Shown piece by piece: positions 37,774-44,829 of a DNA stretch of 64,000 bases (positions are counted from its first letter, which is position 1; every line of letters begins with the position of its first letter). The notes beneath the pieces were generated by a model. It was not told the origin of the DNA, did no database searches, and saw only the letters and a program-made list of their open reading frames with translations. The position numbers and the translations under genes are program-made. This DNA is from Comamonas thiooxydans (lineage in GTDB: Bacteria > Pseudomonadota > Gammaproteobacteria > Burkholderiales > Burkholderiaceae_C): contig NZ_AP026738.1 in NCBI RefSeq assembly GCF_002157685.2, positions 4,402,001 through 4,466,000 of the forward strand. Direction: 5' to 3'.

Positions 37774-37958
37774 GACGTGCGGGCCGCAAGAGCGTTGAAA
37801 GGAAATGCGGCATTGCAGCGCGTTTCACGCCAGGAGAGAACAACGTTTTTCAAGCAAGCAAATGCGGATTTCGCATTTGGCATTTCTACCCAGGCCCCCC
37901 ACCATGCAAACCGGCCCTATCAGCCTCGTCCGAGGTCTCTGCGTTTTCTCATCTTTCA

Positions 37959-38963
37959 ATGTCCTCCACCTCTTCGGCTGCATATACAGCCCCGCAAACT
38001 GCAAAGCCTGCTTCATCATCCGAAGCGCTTTCGGCACACCCCGTCAAGCGCCTGCCAACTCCACAACGCTCCCCAAAGCTCTGGGATCGCTGGGAGCTTC
38101 CCACGGTGGCCCTGGCGGCCATCCTGTATGCCACCTGGGCAACGCTGATCTGGTGGCATGCGCTCATCCCTGGCGCACTGCTTTTTCTGCTTGGCGGCTA
38201 TGTGGCACAGCTGCATTTTTCCCTGCAACATGAGTCCATCCATGCCATGCGCCATTGGCCCGCATGGTTGCGCACGGTCCTGGTATGGTTCCCCATCAAT
38301 CTCTGGCTGCCCTACCAGTTCTATCACGCCAGCCACAGCACCCATCATGTCAACGCTCACCTGACCCACCCACAGCGAGACACCGAAAGCGCCTATCACG
38401 GTCCCGCGCAATGGCAAGCTCTCGGTCCCCTATGGCGAACCGTCTACCGGGCCAACCAAATGCTGCCTGTGCGCCTGATCATGGGGCCCTTTCTGCGCCT
38501 CCACAAACTGCTACGCACGGAGTGGCGCTTTATATGCTCAGGCGACTTCAGCCGGTTGCCTGTGTGGGCCATTCATACGGCATCCGCCCTGCCCTTGCTG
38601 TACTTCGCCTTGGTTCTAGCAGGCATGCAGTGGTGGGAATATCTGCTGTACTTTGTCTATCCCGGCATGATGCTGGGCCAGCTGCGCACTTTTACTGAGC
38701 ACCGCTGGGGCGAGAAACCGGTGGAACGCACTGCCATCGTGGAATCCAATGTGGTGGGCGGTCTACTCTACCTCTACAACAACCTGCATCAGGTTCATCA
38801 TCTGTTTCCCACGCTTCCCTGGTATCGCATACCTGGCTACTTTCGCCAGCACCGTGAAGCCGTTCTGCATAGCAATGGCGGCTTCCACTACCGCGGTTAT
38901 GCCGAGATTGCGCAGCGCTTCTGGCGTAAGCCCGTTTTCGACCCCGTGCACCCGCGCTGGTAA
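37959..38963 (+). CDS. membrane fatty acid desaturase family protein
   Basis: This is an integral-membrane di-iron desaturase or hydroxylase of 334 residues. The three histidine boxes are H91ESIH95, H123ASHSTHH130 and a later NLHQVHHLFPTLPW near residue 276. Hydrophobic segments lie near 50-85, 105-122 and 205-245. An N-terminal Ser/Ala/Pro-rich stretch of about 35 residues precedes the membrane part; an internal start is possible since the ribosome binding site before ATG 37959 is weak. Substrate (fatty acyl chain or other lipid) is unknown. Confidence 0.88.
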   Translation: MSSTSSAAYTAPQTAKPASSSEALSAHPVKRLPTPQRSPKLWDRWELPTVALAAILYATWATLIWWHALIPGALLFLLGGYVAQLHFSLQHESIHAMRHWPAWLRTVLVWFPINLWLPYQFYHASHSTHHVNAHLTHPQRDTESAYHGPAQWQALGPLWRTVYRANQMLPVRLIMGPFLRLHKLLRTEWRFICSGDFSRLPVWAIHTASALPLLYFALVLAGMQWWEYLLYFVYPGMMLGQLRTFTEHRWGEKPVERTAIVESNVVGGLLYLYNNLHQVHHLFPTLPWYRIPGYFRQHREAVLHSNGGFHYRGYAEIAQRFWRKPVFDPVHPRW

Positions 38964-38983
38964 GCGCACCGAGCCGGCAAGAA

Positions 38984-39007
38984 AAAGGCCTGCAAGTGCA
39001 GGCCTTT
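38984..39007. terminator. bidirectional terminator
   Basis: AAAGGCCTGCA (38984-38994) is the exact complement of TGCAGGCCTTT (38997-39007). It separates the convergent desaturase and tusA genes. Confidence 0.85.
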
Positions 39008-39027
39008 GTTGCATCAACCACTGGCTT

Positions 39028-39255
39028 TCAACGTCGGCGCAGGATATGGATGAATTCATCGCCCACCGTCTGCTGCTCGACCAGTTCATTGCCGGTCTGC
39101 TTGGCAAAGGCCTGGAAGTCCCGGATGGAGCCGGTATCTGTGGCCACGACCTTGAGCAACTGGCCGCTTTGCATGGCAGCCAACGCCTTCTTGGCCTTGA
39201 GAATGGGCAGCGGGCAGTTCAGGCCGCGGGTGTCAACTTCTTGGTCTACGTGCAT
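39028..39255 (-). CDS. tusA: TusA-type sulfur carrier protein
   Basis: TusA-type proteins carry a persulfide and pass sulfur on for tRNA thiolation or molybdenum-cofactor work. The protein has 75 residues, the family length, with the active-site motif LNCPLPILKAKKAL (Cys-Pro-x-Pro) near residue 14. It lies downstream of the Nudix gene on the same strand, with 68 bases between. Whether it is true TusA or a paralogue cannot be told from sequence alone. Confidence 0.88.
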   Translation of the reverse strand: MHVDQEVDTRGLNCPLPILKAKKALAAMQSGQLLKVVATDTGSIRDFQAFAKQTGNELVEQQTVGDEFIHILRRR

Positions 39256-39323
39256 GGGGTGGATTCCTCGTCAGCACCGATTGTAGAAAAACCGGGCGCT
39301 GGCAGTGCCAGCGCGGTCTTTGC

Positions 39324-39947
39324 TCAAACCAGAGCAGGGGCCACCGTAAAGCGCGGATCATCGGCCCAGCGTCGCACAGGCCATTTGGCGGGGTCAGGCT
39401 CGGGATTCTGACCGGGACGGAAAGCGCCAAAGCGCGGCTCAAAGCCTTTTTGCTTGATCCACTCGGCCAGAGCGTAGCCCGTGCCCGCAGGCCAGCACAG
39501 CGACTCCTCGGCCGTCTGCCAGCGGTATTCCAGCAGCTCGGGAGAAAGCTTCACATCCTCGGGTCGGCCCTGCACGCGCACATGGTAGGCAATCAGCACC
39601 TGATTCATGCGCAGAAACTCCGAGCAGCACAGCAGACGCAGAGCCTTCACGCGCAGCCCTGTTTCTTCGAGCACCTCGCGACAGATGCCGGCTTCAGGCG
39701 ATTCACCGGCCTCCATAAAGCCTGTGATCAGGCCGAATACGCCCTCCTGCCAAAGCGCATTGCGCGCCAGCAGCACGCGACCATCGTCGCCTTCCACCAC
39801 GGCCGCCAGCACCGGCGTGGGATTGCCCCAATGCGTGAAACCGCAGCTCGGGCAGCGCAGACGCTGTACTTCGCCGCTGTCCTCGCTGGCCACAATCCAT
39901 TGCAACTCGGTCGCGCAGTTGGAACAAAAGCGGACTTCATAAGCCAT
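39324..39947 (-). CDS. Nudix hydrolase with N-terminal zinc ribbon (NudC-like)
   Basis: The protein of 207 residues begins at ATG 39947 behind GGAGAG; the frame runs further upstream but without support. It has a four-cysteine zinc ribbon (CSNC at residues 8-11 and CPSC near 34-37) and a complete Nudix box, GFMEAGESPEAGICREVLEETGL, that fits GX5EX7REUXEEXGU. Zinc ribbon plus Nudix is the layout of NADH pyrophosphatase/decapping NudC, but the SQPWPFPxS motif that follows the box in NudC is absent, so another nucleotide substrate is likely. Confidence 0.88.
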   Translation of the reverse strand: MAYEVRFCSNCATELQWIVASEDSGEVQRLRCPSCGFTHWGNPTPVLAAVVEGDDGRVLLARNALWQEGVFGLITGFMEAGESPEAGICREVLEETGLRVKALRLLCCSEFLRMNQVLIAYHVRVQGRPEDVKLSPELLEYRWQTAEESLCWPAGTGYALAEWIKQKGFEPRFGAFRPGQNPEPDPAKWPVRRWADDPRFTVAPALV

Positions 39948-39970
39948 GAGGCTCTCCGTATTCTTGATAT

Positions 39971-40018
39971 TGATAGCAGTCAGCGCCTGATGGATAAGCG
40001 CTGACTGGCATTTGGAGC
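39971..40018. repeat. AGCGCTT palindromic repeat
   Basis: AGTCAGCGC (39978-39986) pairs perfectly with GCGCTGACT (39998-40006) around CTGATGGATAA. TGATAGC and GGAGCTTTGAT flank it. It lies between cysM and the Nudix gene, both on the minus strand. Confidence 0.8.
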
Positions 40019-40056
40019 TTTGATTCGCTTTTGCGCTATCACGCAAAAGACATGGC

Positions 40057-40962
40057 TCATGCCGGAAACACGCCTGTAGAGAGGTAGCGATCACCACGGT
40101 CGCACACCACAAACACGATGGTGGCGTTCTGCTCGCGCTTGGCAATCTCCTGGGCCACCCACAGTGCACCGGCGGCCGAGATGCCCGCGAAGATGCCCTC
40201 TTCGCGCGCCATGCGACGGGCCATGTCTTCGGCATCGTCCTGGGACACATAGACCAGCTCGTCGACCAGCGAAGCGTCATAGATCTTGGGCAGATATTCC
40301 TCGGGCCACTTGCGGATGCCAGGAATGCGCGATCCCTCGGAAGGCTGGGCGCCGATGATCTTGATGTTCGGGTTCTTTTCCTTGAGGAACCTGGCCACGC
40401 CGGTAATGGTTCCGGTGGTACCCATGGCACTCACAAAGTGGGTGATCTCGCCACCGGTCTGCTCCCACAGCTCCGGCCCTGTGGTTTCATAGTGGGCCCT
40501 GGGATTGTCGGGGTTGGCAAACTGATCCAGCAGCACACCCTTGCCCTGCGCCACCATCTGATCGGCCAGATCGCGCGCATATTCCATGCCGCCGCTCTTG
40601 GGCGTCAGAATCAGTTCGGCGCCGTAAGCCTTCATGGTCTGTGCGCGTTCGATGGACAGGTCCTCGGGCATGATCAGAATCATGCGATAGCCCTTGATGG
40701 CTGCAGCCATGGCCAGGGCAATGCCGGTGTTGCCCGACGTTGCCTCGATCAGTGCGTCGCCCGGCTTGATCTCGCCGCGCTCTTCAGCACGCTGGATCAT
40801 GGACAGCGCAGGCCGGTCCTTGACGGAGCCAGCCGGGTTGTTGCCTTCGAGCTTGCCCAGCACTACGTTTGCACGTTCACGGTTGGCATCCGCGCCGATG
40901 CGTTGCAATGCCACCAGCGGCGTGTGACCGATGGCATGTTCGATGGTCGAATAAGTTTTCAT
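40057..40962 (-). CDS. cysM: cysteine synthase B (O-acetylserine sulfhydrylase)
   Basis: CysM makes cysteine (or S-sulfocysteine from thiosulfate) from O-acetylserine with pyridoxal phosphate. ATG 40962 (MKTYSTIEHAIGHTPLVALQ) gives 301 residues, the normal length; the frame runs upstream across the tRNA gene, which cannot be coding. The PLP lysine is in NPAGSVKDRPAL, the phosphate loop is EATSGNTGIALA, and the CysM-type EYLPKIYDASLVDELVYVS is present. The gene is divergent from tRNA-Leu, whose 5' end lies 41 bases away. Confidence 0.95.
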   Translation of the reverse strand: MKTYSTIEHAIGHTPLVALQRIGADANRERANVVLGKLEGNNPAGSVKDRPALSMIQRAEERGEIKPGDALIEATSGNTGIALAMAAAIKGYRMILIMPEDLSIERAQTMKAYGAELILTPKSGGMEYARDLADQMVAQGKGVLLDQFANPDNPRAHYETTGPELWEQTGGEITHFVSAMGTTGTITGVARFLKEKNPNIKIIGAQPSEGSRIPGIRKWPEEYLPKIYDASLVDELVYVSQDDAEDMARRMAREEGIFAGISAAGALWVAQEIAKREQNATIVFVVCDRGDRYLSTGVFPA

Positions 40963-41002
40963 GTCCAATACTGTGCCATAATTCGCGTCTGCGCTAAGCG
41001 AA

Positions 41003-41087
41003 GCCCGGGTGGTGAAATTGGTAGACGCAGGGGACTCAAAATCCCCCGCCGCAAGGCGTGCCGGTTCGATTCCGGCCCCGGGCACCA
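41003..41087 (+). tRNA. tRNA-Leu (anticodon CAA)
   Basis: The acceptor arms GCCCGGG (41003-41009) and CCCGGGC (41077-41083) pair perfectly, followed by an encoded ACCA. The anticodon stem GGGGA/TCCCC encloses CTCAAAA with anticodon CAA. A long variable arm (CGCCGCAAGGCG) and the TTCGATTCC T-loop confirm a class II leucine tRNA. Its 3' end borders the prophage and is the likely attachment site. Confidence 0.96.
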
Positions 41088-41115
41088 CAGATGTAATGCT
41101 ATAACTTTTGAAGAC

Positions 41116-41146
41116 GTTCCGGGAACTGTTCCGGCATGTGTTCCGG
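41116..41146. repeat. three GTTCCGG direct repeats with 12-base period
   Basis: GTTCCGG occurs at 41116-41122, 41128-41134 and 41140-41146, exactly one per 12 bases. The first is part of the palindrome GTTCCGGGAAC. The array starts 29 bases past the tRNA-Leu 3' end, a place where integrase arm-type sites are often found. Confidence 0.55.
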
Positions 41147-41162
41147 TTTTTAGCAAAGAAAG

Positions 41163-41197
41163 AGCCTGCACGATGACAAATCGCGCAGGCTTTTTTT
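41163..41197 (+). terminator. terminator near the prophage left end
   Basis: AGCCTGC (41163-41169) pairs with GCAGGCT (41185-41191), with inner CGAT/ATCG around GACAA, followed by seven T residues. Confidence 0.85.
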
Positions 41198-41259
41198 ACC
41201 CTTTGGCCGCCAATCTTAAAAATGTGAGCGCTCGCCAATAAAGCATGGAAACTGAAATG

Positions 41260-41275
41260 CTGTATAAAATTACAG
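41260..41275 (+). promoter_or_regulatory. LexA (SOS) box
   Basis: The 16 bases CTGTATAAAATTACAG match the proteobacterial LexA consensus CTGT-N8-ACAG exactly. The AT-rich middle also contains TATAAA, a possible -10 element. The box ends one base before ATG 41277. Confidence 0.8.
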
Positions 41276-41276
41276 T

Positions 41277-41609
41277 ATGTGGTGCACCATCTATCAGCTG
41301 TATTCAGACGGCACACGACTGCCTCCAGAGGTCGCAAAGGCCAATGGCGTCTATGGCTGGCTATATATGCACTCAAAGACGCCAGTAGTTGGCATGCCGC
41401 TCTGCAAGGCCTATCTACTGCCCGAGCCGGATGCGCCCGCTCTTCAAGGGCTGATCAAGCCGCTTATGCACTGCCACCTCAAGCTGATCAGTGGCGGCGG
41501 CCTGCGACTGAGTGGACAAGAGTGGAATGTCCACCATCGACACATAAGACAAAGCTGGTGGTGCGTGCCAGGGCCAGCACTGGGGCGCGCCCACGATGCA
41601 CAACCCTAG
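41277..41609 (+). CDS. SOS-controlled prophage protein of unknown function
   Basis: I do not recognise a characterised family. The protein of 110 residues (MWCTIYQLYSDGTRLPPEVAKANGVYGW...) is rich in Trp, His and Leu and ends with SWWCVPGPALGRAHDAQP. There is no signal peptide or membrane segment. The start codon directly follows a perfect LexA box, leaving no room for a normal ribosome binding site if transcription starts at the TATAAA inside the box, so a leaderless message is possible; alternatively the promoter is further upstream. Two small genes follow closely and may be co-transcribed. An overlapping frame at 41279-41704 looks like a shadow. Confidence 0.55.
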   Translation: MWCTIYQLYSDGTRLPPEVAKANGVYGWLYMHSKTPVVGMPLCKAYLLPEPDAPALQGLIKPLMHCHLKLISGGGLRLSGQEWNVHHRHIRQSWWCVPGPALGRAHDAQP

Positions 41610-41799
41610 TCACCCGATCCTGTTGCGTACGCCCGGCCGATATGGCTTCCCCAATGAGCGCATCCTGCCAGGCAGCGCCAGCGACTACATCACAGAAGAA
41701 GTAGGCCCCGGATGGGTGCTTGTCGTCACTCTCGAGAATGGTCTTGTGTATTTCGGGCCAGGCCCGGCAAGCGTTGAGAGGTCCTCAGCCCCTTTCTAA
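41596..41799 (+). CDS. small prophage protein, unknown
   Basis: The frame encodes 67 residues (MHNPSHPILLRTPGRYGFPNERILPGSASDYITEEVGPGWVLVVTLENGLVYFGPG...) and overlaps the end of the preceding gene by 14 bases. The composition is protein-like, with a predicted beta-rich core. No family is recognised. The ribosome binding site is not obvious, so expression probably depends on coupling to the gene before it. Confidence 0.45.
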   Translation: MHNPSHPILLRTPGRYGFPNERILPGSASDYITEEVGPGWVLVVTLENGLVYFGPGPASVERSSAPF

Positions 41800-41849
41800 C
41801 GCCTCGGTGCACAAATCAGTCGGCGCGACGAATCGGTAACAATCCTGCC

Positions 41850-42104
41850 ATGACCGATGAATCCCCGATCCACACAGTCCACAAGCGCGTTTGCCACACG
41901 TTCCTACGGCACTGGAAGGCCCACAACAACGCCTACCCCAAGCTAATCAAGATGACGCCGGAAGAGCTGCGCCAGTTCAACATCGTCAACGCCTTCGCCA
42001 AGCCCAATGAAATGTGGGGCGTCCCAATAGAAATCGACCCCAACACCACGGGCGTGATGATTGCGGTCGATGGGACGGAAATGCCGCTGGTGGAAGGCTA
42101 CTGA
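41850..42104 (+). CDS. small prophage protein, unknown
   Basis: The frame encodes 84 residues (MTDESPIHTVHKRVCHTFLRHWKAHNNAYPKLIKMTPEELRQFNIVNAF...). It looks like a real soluble protein, helical in the first half with a conserved-looking MTPEELRQFN segment. No known family is recognised. It lies before a strong bidirectional terminator and probably ends the short rightward transcript that starts at the LexA box. Confidence 0.55.
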   Translation: MTDESPIHTVHKRVCHTFLRHWKAHNNAYPKLIKMTPEELRQFNIVNAFAKPNEMWGVPIEIDPNTTGVMIAVDGTEMPLVEGY

Positions 42105-42130
42105 TCCACCCTGGCCAGTGCGTCAAACGC

Positions 42131-42174
42131 AAAAAAGCCCCGACACCAATCAAGGCGCCGGGGCTTACTTTTTT
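42131..42174. terminator. bidirectional terminator
   Basis: AAGCCCCG (42135-42142) pairs with CGGGGCTT (42159-42166); A-run on the left and TTTTTT (42169-42174) on the right. It separates the rightward genes at the left end from leftward late genes. Confidence 0.85.
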
Positions 42175-42207
42175 AGAAATTCAGTCCCAAGCTGGATAGT
42201 CACTGCA

Positions 42208-42303
42208 CTATTTTGGAGGCCGCTTCAAATGCTCTAGCCAATCCTCTTGCTGATCATGCTTTTCCGGAAAATCCTGAGGCCACTTCATAGCTCCATCATC
42301 CAT
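42208..42303 (-). CDS. very small prophage protein, unknown
   Basis: This short frame codes for 31 residues (MDDGAMKWPQDFPEKHDQQEDWLEHLKRPPK). It is supported by a strong ribosome binding site, AAGGAGA four bases before ATG 42303, and by an eight-base overlap with the end of the broken spanin-like frame upstream. The product is small, charged and soluble, with no known relatives that I recognise. It would be the last gene of the leftward late transcript. Confidence 0.5.
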   Translation of the reverse strand: MDDGAMKWPQDFPEKHDQQEDWLEHLKRPPK

Positions 42304-42616
42304 ATGCTCTCCTTTTGATCGCAGTGGGGAATCCATAGATTGAACCATCACACTGGCAAAGCAAGTAGTGCTTACCAGCAGCAGCCTGCAAGCTATCAGC
42401 CCGATCCTGGGCAGATTTGATTGCCTCATCCTTGGTTTTCTCCATGCGTGAGTAGGAAGCTAAAGTCGAAGCTCCAGCGCGCATCGTCTGTTCTGAATGC
42501 TCTATTTTCAGGAGCAATATGCGGGCCTCTGCGAGCTAGGCCTTGAACCACCAGCCAGAGGCAAAGGCCATGGTCAGCAGAACGGCCAGCACCAGGGCCT
42601 GGGCGGGGCCGGTCAT
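42296..42616 (-). pseudogene. spanin-like (Rz-like) gene broken by one amber codon
   Basis: Read from ATG 42616 the frame gives an N-terminal membrane anchor MTGPAQALVLAVLLTMAFASGWWFKA, then a TAG at 42538-42536 (codon 27), then a helical, charged part (ARILLLKIEHSEQTMRAGAST ... MEKTKDEAIKSAQDRADSLQAAAGKHY) up to TGA 42296; total 106 codons. The anchor resembles that of the intact Rz at 45975 (MMSRAQSIVFGLLLVFAFAMGW). The downstream half could still be translated from ATG 42445 as 49 residues. A single change (for example CAG to TAG) explains the damage. Confidence 0.6.
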
Positions 42617-42786
42617 CGCACATACTCCAGCGCCTGCTGATAGAAGCCGGCCTAGGTCTGTGGATGGGGCTTGCCCGGGCGCCAGTTGCGCAGGTAGTAC
42701 GCCCAGGTCTCTGCATCGCTCAGCTTGGGAAGCGCTTTGGAGTCTATCTACACCAGCGGAGCCTGAGGCCACGCAACATAAATTCG
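42613..42786 (-). pseudogene. remnant of a phage gene with two amber codons
   Basis: The frame RIYVAWPQAPLV-stop-IDSKALPKLSDAETWAYYLRNW...KPHPQT-stop-AGFYQQALEYVR ends in TGA at 42615-42613, overlapping the ATG of the spanin-like frame. In-frame TAG codons are at 42750-42748 and 42654-42652. The Trp- and Tyr-rich composition is clearly protein-like, but I do not recognise the family. The 5' end is uncertain and may have been lost when the AT-rich cargo was inserted. Confidence 0.5.
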
Positions 42787-42879
42787 TGAGATGATGCAAT
42801 TTTTGGCATTGCGTCTAAAGTTTTCGTATCAATTGACGTACGGCATAAATTAAATTTATTTGAATCAATTAGAATTGAT

Positions 42880-43611
42880 ATGAAAATAAAAGAAAAGCTT
42901 GAAAATTTCAAAAAAAAATCGACTGCAGAAATAATTCCTATAGAAAAAAATGATCTTCCGAAAATTCATATAACCAAAGATAGATTCATTGGGAAATGTA
43001 TTTTCGAGATGGCGGCAGCTTTAAGCTCCGGAGCAATAACCCCGCACCTTAGAGTTTTCATTGGTGCTCACAGCTATATGAATGACGGAGGTTATTTGCG
43101 ATCCAACATATTTATAGGCCGCTATTGCAGCATTGGACGACGAGTAACGATTGGTGCTGGCATGCATCACATTGACGGGTTAAGCTCCTCCCCATCAATA
43201 CGAATTGGAACCGCTACGAATTACACTGAAGATCAACTAATTCAGTTATCTATCAAAAAAACAAAACGCCCCTTCACCATCCTAATGAATGATGTCTGGA
43301 TAGGAGATGGAGTGGTTGTTATGCCAGGGGTCACTATTGGAACTGGGGCTGTTGTTGGAGCGAACTCTGTTGTGACAAAAGACATCCCTCCTTATGCAAT
43401 AGTTGGAGGCTGCCCAGCTAAGATAATAAAATATAGATTTCCAGACGAAATAATCGAAGAATTATTAAAAAGTGAATGGTGGGAGCTATCCAAAGAAGAC
43501 TTAGAAAATCTCCCTACTGGGAATGTTATTGAGTTCATTGATTCAATAAAAAACACTTCAAATAAAAAAGAATTTTTTAAATTCGAATCTTACTCACTTA
43601 TATCAAATTAA
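42880..43611 (+). CDS. hexapeptide-repeat acyltransferase (CatB/xenobiotic acetyltransferase-like)
   Basis: The 243-residue protein has a left-handed beta-helix from about residue 75 to 190 (SNIFIGRYCSIGRRVTIGAG ... VWIGDGVVVMPGVTIGTGAVVGANSVVTKDIPPYAIVGG) and the loop histidine H96/H97 (GMHHID) typical of CatB-type acetyltransferases. These O-acetylate chloramphenicol, streptogramins or sugars. The coding sequence is strikingly AT-rich compared with both the host and the phage structural genes, pointing to recent transfer. It reads against the phage late genes, as expected of a moron. Modification of surface polysaccharide by the prophage is more likely than drug resistance (inference). Confidence 0.8.
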   Translation: MKIKEKLENFKKKSTAEIIPIEKNDLPKIHITKDRFIGKCIFEMAAALSSGAITPHLRVFIGAHSYMNDGGYLRSNIFIGRYCSIGRRVTIGAGMHHIDGLSSSPSIRIGTATNYTEDQLIQLSIKKTKRPFTILMNDVWIGDGVVVMPGVTIGTGAVVGANSVVTKDIPPYAIVGGCPAKIIKYRFPDEIIEELLKSEWWELSKEDLENLPTGNVIEFIDSIKNTSNKKEFFKFESYSLISN

Positions 43612-43662
43612 TTAAAAATAGATTTTTAATCTAAAATCTCTATTTTCCTTTACTTTAGCGCC

Positions 43663-44709
43663 ATGGAAATTACAGTCACCGCCGAAGCAACAAAAACGCA
43701 CCTCATTGGGACTATCGCCGCCGAAGACATTGAGCAGGCCGCCTTTTATGTGTTCAAGGATGATCAGAAAATTCATCAGCGCTGGTACACAAAAGACCTG
43801 AAGATCGATTTCCCTCATGAAGGGAAAAGGGGTACATACAAGCTTAAAGGTTTTGTACGCAACAACGGTGTTGTCAAAAGCAAAGTTTCCACTAGCGTGT
43901 TCGTTTATGGTGACAGCGTAGCAATAAACGATCTTATACAGAAGCCTATTGAGCAGGGACCTTACCTAGTCAATGCTGAAGGACAGGACTTCCACTGCTT
44001 GTATTCTCCAAGCACTGAATCTAGGCTTTTCGTGATGCTCACAGGGGCTGTGAACAGAGAAAAGATACCTCTCCCCATCTTCAATCGATGGACTTGGCGG
44101 AACAAGCTTCCAGGGCATGTACTCTGCATCTCTGACCCAACACTTCAGGCAGATGAGTCATTGGGCATCGGCTGGCATCTTGGTAGTGCGAATGTCGATG
44201 TGACAGAAAAATTGTCTCAGCTCGTCCTGAAACTCTCGGGGGCCCTCGGCATCCCCTCCAATAGAATTGTGACTTACGGATCGTCGGCAGGCGGCTTTTC
44301 GGCAATGATGCTTGCAGCCAAGCTGGAAGGCGCGACCGCTGTCGCCATCAATCCCCAGACCAATGTGTTGAACTACCACCCGCGTCATGTTCGTCACATG
44401 ATGTCAATCTGTTTCCCTGGCGTAGACAGGTCGCAAGCCATGATCGACTATGATGCTAGGCTAAATGCGATAGACCATTTGCCAGGTAAGCCAATGCGTC
44501 TTGTGATTGCGCAGAACACTCTAGACAAGCATCACTGGGAAGATCACTACCCACAATTAGCAATTGCCTTGGGTCTTCCAAATGTAACTGGAGCTTCAAC
44601 AGATAACAAGCACTGGTCGATCATATATCATGATATTGGAGGTCACGGCCCCGAAACACCAGAGGTTTTTTCTCAGATCATTGACAGAATAAAAATTAAC
44701 ATGCCTTGA
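43663..44709 (+). CDS. alpha/beta hydrolase-like cargo protein
   Basis: The protein of 348 residues has an N-terminal beta-rich part (about 1-85) and an alpha/beta hydrolase part with the nucleophile elbow YGSSAGG (S208), a candidate His at H328 (IGGHGPE) and candidate acids D288/D294. The arrangement resembles hydrolase-like proteins of surface polysaccharide or glycoprotein export loci (Asp2/XcbB type), a comparison made from memory. ATG 43663 lies in an AT-rich leader with no strong ribosome binding site. It follows the acyltransferase by 51 bases in the same orientation. Together the two could edit the host's surface. Confidence 0.65.
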   Translation: MEITVTAEATKTHLIGTIAAEDIEQAAFYVFKDDQKIHQRWYTKDLKIDFPHEGKRGTYKLKGFVRNNGVVKSKVSTSVFVYGDSVAINDLIQKPIEQGPYLVNAEGQDFHCLYSPSTESRLFVMLTGAVNREKIPLPIFNRWTWRNKLPGHVLCISDPTLQADESLGIGWHLGSANVDVTEKLSQLVLKLSGALGIPSNRIVTYGSSAGGFSAMMLAAKLEGATAVAINPQTNVLNYHPRHVRHMMSICFPGVDRSQAMIDYDARLNAIDHLPGKPMRLVIAQNTLDKHHWEDHYPQLAIALGLPNVTGASTDNKHWSIIYHDIGGHGPETPEVFSQIIDRIKINMP

Positions 44710-44829
44710 TCAATCAGAGAATACATGTATATATGAAGCCTCTAATTATTTAACCGAGATAGCATATAGTAAATCTGCGAAATCAGCGTAGGATTTTAGT
44801 TTTTTGAAAATCTACCCACTGGAGATTAA

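Noticed and set aside
40963..41376. Upstream extension of cysM across tRNA-Leu
   Set aside because: The frame is open by chance; the enzyme begins at MKTYSTIEHAIGHTPL and the upstream part overlaps a tRNA gene.
41279..41704. Alternative rightward frame overlapping the LexA-box gene
   Set aside because: Its product is Arg/Ser/Ala-rich and lacks protein-like patterning; the frame from ATG 41277 reads better and follows the LexA box.
42426..42716. Third overlapping frame across the decayed spanin region
   Set aside because: It contains a short protein-like end (ENRAFRTDDARWSFDFSF), but it begins in clear shadow sequence and has no start signal; the spanin-like frame explains the region better.
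42296..42786. Stop-codon recoding (amber read as an amino acid) in the prophage
   Set aside because: Intact genes of the same prophage, including Rz and the connector protein, use TAG as a normal stop.
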